From: JAZDLC01 sp043802345
GTDB taxonomy: Bacteria; Planctomycetota; B15-G4; JADJEK01
Assembly: GCA_043802345.1 (NCBI GenBank)
Contig: JAZDLC010000230.1
Coordinates: 1-11,227 of the forward strand
Length of the DNA: 11,227 bases
Direction of reading: 5' to 3'
In this document: piece by piece, positions 6,925 through 11,227 of the stretch
Position numbering within the stretch: the stretch's first letter is position 1
Layout of the letters: every line of letters begins with the position of its first letter
Notes under the pieces: generated by a model
Told to the model about the DNA's origin: nothing
The model's database searches: none
Seen by the model: the letters and a program-made list of their open reading frames with translations, nothing else
Made by a program: the position numbers and the translations under genes

Positions 6925-8324
6925 AGCGAGTCGTCGTTCTCGGCGCAGGCATCTCCGGCTTGACACTGGCCCGTCAGCTGTCCCGGAAGGGACACTCCGT
7001 CGCGATCTACGAGAAGGAGGGCCAGATCGGCGGTCTGTCGAAGACTCTTGAATACGGTGGTCAGCTCTTTGACCTGGGCCCCCACGAATTCTGCACGAAC
7101 AACCCTGTCCTGCTCGGACTGCTCTCCGAAGTGCTGGGCGCTGACCTGCTGGTACGACACAAGAGCGTCGCGCAGTACTTCATGGGGGACTTCCTGGACT
7201 ATCCCATCCGGCCGCTTCAGGTCGTCCGCAAGGCCAGCAAGTCGCTGATCGCCCGGACCGCGTGCGACTTCGTCGTGTCTCGCCTGAAGAACCTGGTTCT
7301 CCGGCCACCCGATCGCTCCTTCAAGGGTTGGGTCGAGAACCGCTTCGGTACGACCCTGTACCGGCGCTACTTCGGCCCCTATACCCGGAAGGTCTGGGGC
7401 ATCGATCCTGACCGGCTCGATCCGACAACCGCCTCCGACCGCATCGCATTCAAGGGGATTCCCGACTTGCTTCTGAAGACTCTCCAGTTCTTCATGTTCG
7501 GGAAGGAGCAATACGAATCCAGCCACAACCCGCTCAAGTCGAGCTTCTACTACGCCAGGGGCGGCATCGGCACTCTGCTGAACCGACTTCACCAGGAGTG
7601 TCTCGAGTCGGGCTGCGAGATGAGGTGCAACTGGGAGGCCAGGGAGTTTGTGGTCGCGGAAGATCGGGTCGTGGCGATGGTCGGCCCGTCGGGGGAGGTG
7701 GTTCAGGACTTCGACATCATCATCAGCACGGCGCCCCTCACCCAGATCAACAACCTGTTGGGCCGGCCGGAGCTCAACGATCGACTTTCCTTCCGATCGA
7801 TGATCTTCTGTTTCCTCGAAATCCCGAGGTCAGGGACGAATCCATTTCACTGGATCTACTTCCCGGAACAGGAACAGGTCTTCCAGAGGATTACAGATTT
7901 CTCCCTCTTCGATGCGGCGATGTCGAAGCCCGGCCACACCGCCCTCTGCGCCGAGATCGCCTGCTTTGAGGGCGATCCTGTATGGAAGAGCGATGACGAC
8001 GCGATTGTGGGTGAGGTGGTCGAGGACCTCGTCGCTGCGGGCGTCCTCAGAGACAGGGCCATCGCAGGGGGGTGGATCAGACGGGAACGGCACGCCTATC
8101 CCATGCAGGTCAACCGCTACCGGGATCACGTCACCAGGGCCCTTTCCCATGTCATGTCGGTGAGCAATCTCGTCACAACCGGCAGGCAGGGCCTGTACAA
8201 GTACTGCAACATGGATGAATGCATGGAAATGGCGCTGAATCTGGCGGAGTCGGTCGACCATGTGAAGTCCGCGCCAGTACTGCTGGACTCGAACTGGAGG
8301 GGCGCGGGAGTTGGGTCGGGCTAG
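6921..8324 (+). CDS. FAD-dependent oxidoreductase, UDP-galactopyranose mutase / protoporphyrinogen oxidase-like
   Basis: This 467-residue soluble flavoprotein opens with a Rossmann FAD-binding motif, VVVLGAGISGLTLARQL (Gly8-x-Gly10-xx-Gly13), an acidic residue for the adenosine ribose (Glu31) and GGLSKT after it. The middle has DLGPHEF, DYPIRPL and FGPYTRKVWGI (151-161); this last pattern is typical of amine-oxidase-fold flavoproteins near glycosyltransferase genes. The C-terminal part has VTTGRQG (418-424), which fits the second FAD-contact region of the fold. The start at 6921 is preferred because a purine-rich AGGAAGGAGGAGG block precedes it and the protein then begins directly at the Rossmann strand; an in-frame ATG at 6876 would add 15 residues of non-domain sequence. 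The substrate is not readable: a nucleotide-sugar or lipid-linked sugar ring change, or another redox step, are options. The membrane protein gene starts three bases after its stop. Confidence 0.88.
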   Translation: MKRVVVLGAGISGLTLARQLSRKGHSVAIYEKEGQIGGLSKTLEYGGQLFDLGPHEFCTNNPVLLGLLSEVLGADLLVRHKSVAQYFMGDFLDYPIRPLQVVRKASKSLIARTACDFVVSRLKNLVLRPPDRSFKGWVENRFGTTLYRRYFGPYTRKVWGIDPDRLDPTTASDRIAFKGIPDLLLKTLQFFMFGKEQYESSHNPLKSSFYYARGGIGTLLNRLHQECLESGCEMRCNWEAREFVVAEDRVVAMVGPSGEVVQDFDIIISTAPLTQINNLLGRPELNDRLSFRSMIFCFLEIPRSGTNPFHWIYFPEQEQVFQRITDFSLFDAAMSKPGHTALCAEIACFEGDPVWKSDDDAIVGEVVEDLVAAGVLRDRAIAGGWIRRERHAYPMQVNRYRDHVTRALSHVMSVSNLVTTGRQGLYKYCNMDECMEMALNLAESVDHVKSAPVLLDSNWRGAGVGSG

Positions 8325-8327
8325 ACG

Positions 8328-10013
8328 ATGTCCGCACGCTCGTCAAACCAGACGGCTCACGATGCCGGCGGACCGTGCATGGGACTGGTCTGCTCGGTCT
8401 TCATGGTGCTGCTGGCTGCGCTCTACTTCATGAACAGTTCGGATGTCGCGATGTTCGCCATCCCGACGGCCCGCAATGATGACCGACTCTTCATTGAACT
8501 GGCGACTGCCCTTGTCCGGGGATCCTGGTTCGGTCCATACGACAGCCTGACTCTCGCCAAGAGTCCGGGCTACGCCTTCTGGCTGGCTGCGTGTCATGTT
8601 CTGGGCATGCCGCTGCTCTTTGCACAGAAGCTCCTGTACCTTCTCGCTTGCACTCTCCTGGTGCGGGTCCTGCCGGCATGCCGGGTCAACCGATGGTTCT
8701 GCCTCATCATCTACGCCGCCCTGCTCTTCATTCCGGTCATGACCACGCAGCAAATGCTCCGTGTCTACCGGTCGAGCATCCACCCGGCTCTGATCGTGCT
8801 CCTCATATCGGTGATGATCCGCCACTTCCTGGTCGACCCTCCGGCCCGGAAGGCCCCCTTTCTGGCCTGGGGCGTCTTCTCAGGGTGCGTCACGGCGGCC
8901 TTCTGGTTGAACAGGGAGGAGGGCATTTGCGCCCTGCCTCTGGTCGTGTGCCTCGCGATCTCCTTGCTCTGCTCCCTGCGTCGGCAGGACGGAAGAGCAA
9001 GGTTGAAGTCGGTGCTGTTTGCCGCCTTCCCCTTCCTCGTCGGTGCGGGTCTGGTCCTGTCTGTTGCGGCACTGAATCGCGCGAAGTTCGGCGTGTTCAC
9101 CTGCTGTGAGATCAAGTCGAGTCCTGATGCTTCTGCGATGGAGGCGCTTCAGTCCATCAAGACGGAACGGCTGCCGTACGTGACGGTTTCGCGCGCCGCC
9201 TGCGACCTGGCCGGCGAGGCGAGCCCCGCGTTCAAGGAACTGAGGCCGTGCCTGGAGAAGGTCTGGGCGAAGTGGTCCGCGACCAGCCCCGAGGACATTC
9301 CGCGGCCCGAGAACGAAATCGCTGGTGGTTGGTTTCCGTGGGCACTCAGGGATGCGGCGCAATTGGCCGGCCATCATTACTCCGCGCCGATGGCGGAAGC
9401 CTTCTACACAACGATCGCGGCAGAACTCAACCGGGCCTTTGCCGCGGGCACTCTCGCGAAGGACGACAGTCCGTTCCTGCTCGGCTTCCTGCTCTCCAGG
9501 GAGATGCTGAGGGGAACGGTGAAGCAGTTGCCTGAGGCGATTCGGAAATCGGTCACATTCTGGGGTTGCGACGCGATCCCTTTCTACAGCCGGGGGCCTC
9601 AATCAGGAGTGCTCGAGATCGAGCGTTTCACCGGGAGCAGAATGGAGGCGAGCGAGGAAACGGCTCCGCCCGGATACTTTGATGACCGGGAAGGTGACCG
9701 GACAAGGCGGCATGCCATCTGGCTGGGCTACAGCTATTTTGTGCCGTGGATCTCGATCCTCGGAGTGGCCGGATTCGTCATCGCCACCTGCCTTCTCCTG
9801 ACCCGGCGAAAGACCTCCTCGCTCTACTTCCTCTGTGGCGGCCTGTTCCTCTACCTGCTCGCGCTGCTCCTCTGCCTGTGCATGATCCACACTTCCTCGT
9901 TCCACACGCTCGCGCCTCTCTATCTCTCAACCTGCTATCCGCTTGTAGTCCTCTGCTCCATCCTGTCGATCTGCCTTCCCTTTCTTGGTACGGTGCCGCG
10001 GCACCGCACCTGA
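8328..10013 (+). CDS. Polytopic membrane protein, GT-C glycosyltransferase-like
   Basis: This 561-residue protein has about ten hydrophobic segments: one near 18-36, a group between about 84 and 246, and three at the C-terminus (about 466-490, 497-518 and 525-555). Between the two groups lies a soluble loop of roughly 210 residues (about 250-462). The first extramembrane loop carries an Asp pair in RNDDRLF (Asp51-Asp52), followed by WFGPYDSLTLAKSPGY, and a second acidic site, NREEGI, is at 195-200. An acidic motif in the first loop plus many membrane spans is the layout of GT-C glycosyltransferases that use polyprenyl-phosphate sugars (GT39/ArnT-like). The sequence itself is not one I can place in a named family, and the loop position is unusual. 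It lies between a flavoprotein that may act on sugars and an APH-like kinase, which supports glycan work. A plain membrane protein of other function is possible. Confidence 0.85.
   Translation: MSARSSNQTAHDAGGPCMGLVCSVFMVLLAALYFMNSSDVAMFAIPTARNDDRLFIELATALVRGSWFGPYDSLTLAKSPGYAFWLAACHVLGMPLLFAQKLLYLLACTLLVRVLPACRVNRWFCLIIYAALLFIPVMTTQQMLRVYRSSIHPALIVLLISVMIRHFLVDPPARKAPFLAWGVFSGCVTAAFWLNREEGICALPLVVCLAISLLCSLRRQDGRARLKSVLFAAFPFLVGAGLVLSVAALNRAKFGVFTCCEIKSSPDASAMEALQSIKTERLPYVTVSRAACDLAGEASPAFKELRPCLEKVWAKWSATSPEDIPRPENEIAGGWFPWALRDAAQLAGHHYSAPMAEAFYTTIAAELNRAFAAGTLAKDDSPFLLGFLLSREMLRGTVKQLPEAIRKSVTFWGCDAIPFYSRGPQSGVLEIERFTGSRMEASEETAPPGYFDDREGDRTRRHAIWLGYSYFVPWISILGVAGFVIATCLLLTRRKTSSLYFLCGGLFLYLLALLLCLCMIHTSSFHTLAPLYLSTCYPLVVLCSILSICLPFLGTVPRHRT
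9991..10006. repeat. Perfect 16-base palindrome at the end of the membrane protein gene
   Basis: CGGTGCCGCGGCACCG equals its own reverse complement. It covers codons just before the stop at 10011-10013 and sits 21 bases before the next ATG. In RNA it would form a GC-rich stem with a tight loop. It could act as a processing or attenuation hairpin between the two genes, or be chance in GC-rich coding DNA. Confidence 0.4.
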
Positions 10014-10027
10014 GGCTGGCGTCGATC

Positions 10028-10996
10028 ATGGCTGAGAAGTCCGGTTCCGCTCCGTCCCCGGCCGGGGCCCTCGTCACGAGCGACTGGGCGTTCGAATTCC
10101 TCAGGTCCCGGTTCGCGTCCGGCATTTCCCCGCTCCAGAGAATTCGGGAAGGGGAAACATCCACCGCCTTCACGTTCGCCGTTCGCGGAGAACGCTTTGT
10201 CGCTCGCTTCAATCAGTGGCGGGAGCCGTTCGAGAAGGACCTGTACGCCCATCAGCACTTTTGCTTGACCGGGATTTCCGTACCCGAACTGCTCGCGATC
10301 GAGACGGTCCGCGACAGTCTTCATTACGCGTTGACCCGGAGCGTCGAGGGCGTGACCCTCGACGCGCTTTCCCGGCGACAGTTGGTGGCTCTCCTGCCCC
10401 GGATCCTCGAGGCGCTCGACCTGATCCATTCCGTGCCGATCGCGGCCGAGGCCGGCTGCGGTGACTGGGACGGAGACGGAGTCGCCCGATTCGGCAGCTT
10501 CGCCCAGTACCTGAGGAGTCTCGGGGACTCCGAGCTCAGCCGCTGCCCGTCCCTGCTGGATGACGACTCCATGCTGGATCGGTCCCTCTTCGACAGTCTG
10601 ACCCAACAGATTGACGAACTCGCCGACTGCTGCAAAGAAACGCCGTCGCTCGTGCACGGCGACTTCGGCTCGAACAACCTGCTCACGGACGGCGAGAGAA
10701 TCACCGGCATTCTCGACTGGCAGTGTTCGAAGTATGGTGATCCGCTGTTCGACGTCGCCTACCTCGACTTCTGGTCGAACAGGCTCGACTACCTCGAAGC
10801 ATATGCGGCTCACATGGAGAGGAACGCACCTGGTCTTGCCGACTACGAGCGGAGGATCCGGTGCTGCAGCATCGCCGTCGGTCTGAGCGCACTCTGCTTC
10901 TTCGTCCATGCCGGAAGGCACGCCGCCTTCGCCGAGGCGCGAGCGAGGCTCGCGGGAATCATGGCGCGTCCCCGTACCTACGGCGACAGCTCGTAG
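10028..10996 (+). CDS. APH-family kinase resembling hygromycin B phosphotransferase (APH(4)-like)
   Basis: This 322-residue protein has the aminoglycoside/choline kinase fold. The N-lobe has REGETSTAFTFAVRGERF and then ARFNQWREPFEKDLYAHQHF, matching by memory the EGEESRAFSF and RVN...FYKDRYVYRHF pattern of APH(4)-Ia. The catalytic loop is HGDFGSNNLLTD (His210, Asp212 as catalytic base, Asn217), and the metal-binding Asp is Asp230 in ITGILDW. GDPLFDVAYLDFW follows, again as in that enzyme. The length is close to APH(4)-Ia (about 340). Such proteins phosphorylate a hydroxyl of a small molecule with a nucleoside triphosphate in the cytosol. Resistance to hygromycin is not shown; in this setting a sugar or glycosylated metabolite is an equally good substrate. 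The start at 10028 lies 14 bases after the upstream stop with only GAGG (10012-10015) as a weak ribosome-binding site; the frame is open further upstream but overlaps the membrane protein gene. Confidence 0.9.
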   Translation: MAEKSGSAPSPAGALVTSDWAFEFLRSRFASGISPLQRIREGETSTAFTFAVRGERFVARFNQWREPFEKDLYAHQHFCLTGISVPELLAIETVRDSLHYALTRSVEGVTLDALSRRQLVALLPRILEALDLIHSVPIAAEAGCGDWDGDGVARFGSFAQYLRSLGDSELSRCPSLLDDDSMLDRSLFDSLTQQIDELADCCKETPSLVHGDFGSNNLLTDGERITGILDWQCSKYGDPLFDVAYLDFWSNRLDYLEAYAAHMERNAPGLADYERRIRCCSIAVGLSALCFFVHAGRHAAFAEARARLAGIMARPRTYGDSS

Positions 10997-11010
10997 GCCG
11001 TATGCGGCGA

Positions 11011-11028
11011 ACGGGGATTCCGCCCCGT
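11011..11028 (+). terminator. Hairpin after the APH-like gene, possible terminator
   Basis: ACGGGG, a six-base loop ATTCCG, then CCCCGT form a perfect six-pair GC-rich stem 14 bases after the stop codon at 10994-10996. No T-run follows, so intrinsic termination is uncertain; it may protect the transcript end. Confidence 0.4.
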
Positions 11029-11071
11029 GTGCAGGAGGTCAGCGACTTCAAGATGGCGGTGTAGAGGCCCA

Positions 11072-11093
11072 GGACCTCAGTACCTTAGGGTCC
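11072..11093 (+). repeat. Second small hairpin before the large repeat
   Basis: GGACCT and AGGGTCC can pair with one bulged G around a nine-base loop. It lies directly before the large inverted repeat and may be its edge or an independent terminator-like stem. Support is only the base pairing. Confidence 0.25.
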
Positions 11094-11103
11094 GCGCAGA
11101 AAT

Positions 11104-11227
11104 AACTTCCTGTTTTGGGCGAGCAATCGTCGTTCCTGGCAAGGCGCGACGACGACCGTGTATTCGAGATACTCCGAGGAGGAGCAACACAGCCAGGGGC
11201 GGCGAGGGCCGGCCAAAACAGGGAGCT
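11104..11227. repeat. Large imperfect inverted repeat, cut by the window end
   Basis: AACTTCCTGTTTTGG (11104-11118) is matched by CCAAAACAGGGAGCT (11213-11227), whose reverse complement differs at two of 15 bases. Inward, CCTGGC (11135-11140) pairs with GCCAGG, and GTAT-TCGAG-ATAC (11160-11172) forms the tip. Both the outer arms and the tip centre on about 11166, so the whole is one long hairpin with a mismatched middle. There is no coding frame. The left arm is preceded by CGCAGAAAT, so the right arm may continue beyond the window. It resembles a MITE- or REP-like intergenic element; no transposase or second copy is present to confirm that. Confidence 0.7.

Larger units (their letters stand above)
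10997..11227. other. Non-coding tail of the window
   Basis: After the APH-like gene no credible gene is seen. The only short frame with a start (11002-11064, 20 codons) has no ribosome-binding site and overlaps the hairpin at 11011-11028. The rest is made of two small stems and the large inverted repeat. Confidence 0.7.

Noticed and set aside
6582..7592. Open frame on the - strand (336 codons) across the gap and flavoprotein
   Set aside because: Most of it is antisense to the flavoprotein gene, no domain pattern is visible, and it would leave the gap no more coding-like than chance.
9746..10027. Upstream extension of the APH-like gene by 94 codons
   Set aside because: It overlaps the membrane protein gene and gives Arg/Pro/Leu-rich sequence unlike any APH N-terminus; the APH fold begins shortly after 10028.

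Overview
This window comes from a high-GC bacterium. All the genes I can support lie on the + strand, tightly packed, with ATGA stop/start overlaps. The sequence does not fix the taxon. GC content, an NtrB/DctB-type kinase and PEP-synthase-like paralogs would fit a Gram-negative lineage such as Acidobacteriota, Gemmatimonadota, Desulfobacterota or Myxococcota (inference only). No rRNA, tRNA, CRISPR array or transposase gene was seen.

Region A (2-6566) is a four-gene, probably co-transcribed unit. It holds a 5'-truncated PEP/pyruvate-dikinase-like protein, a membrane sensor histidine kinase with a Cache-like sensor, a stand-alone receiver protein, and a second full-length dikinase-like protein. 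Both dikinase-like proteins have the ATP-grasp-type nucleotide domain and the swivelling phosphohistidine domain. Neither has a recognisable PEP/pyruvate TIM barrel. In its place both carry the same roughly 280-residue C-terminal region, which I do not recognise. This is the best candidate for an undescribed system: a two-component pair encoded between two paralogous dikinase-like enzymes whose phosphate acceptor is unknown.

Region B (6567-6920) is a 354-base gap with two short inverted repeats and a doubtful 43-codon ORF that overlaps the next gene by ATGA.

Region C (6921-10996) has visibly lower GC by eye. It encodes a UDP-galactopyranose-mutase/protoporphyrinogen-oxidase-like flavoprotein, a polytopic GT-C-like membrane protein with a large soluble loop, and a kinase resembling hygromycin B phosphotransferase (APH(4)). 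The spacing is 3 and 14 bases, so these look like one operon. A role in modifying a cell-surface glycan or a small glycosylated metabolite is plausible but not shown.

Region D (10997-11227) is non-coding. It has two small hairpins and then a large imperfect inverted repeat of at least 124 bases. That repeat runs to the window edge and looks like a mobile or structured intergenic element.
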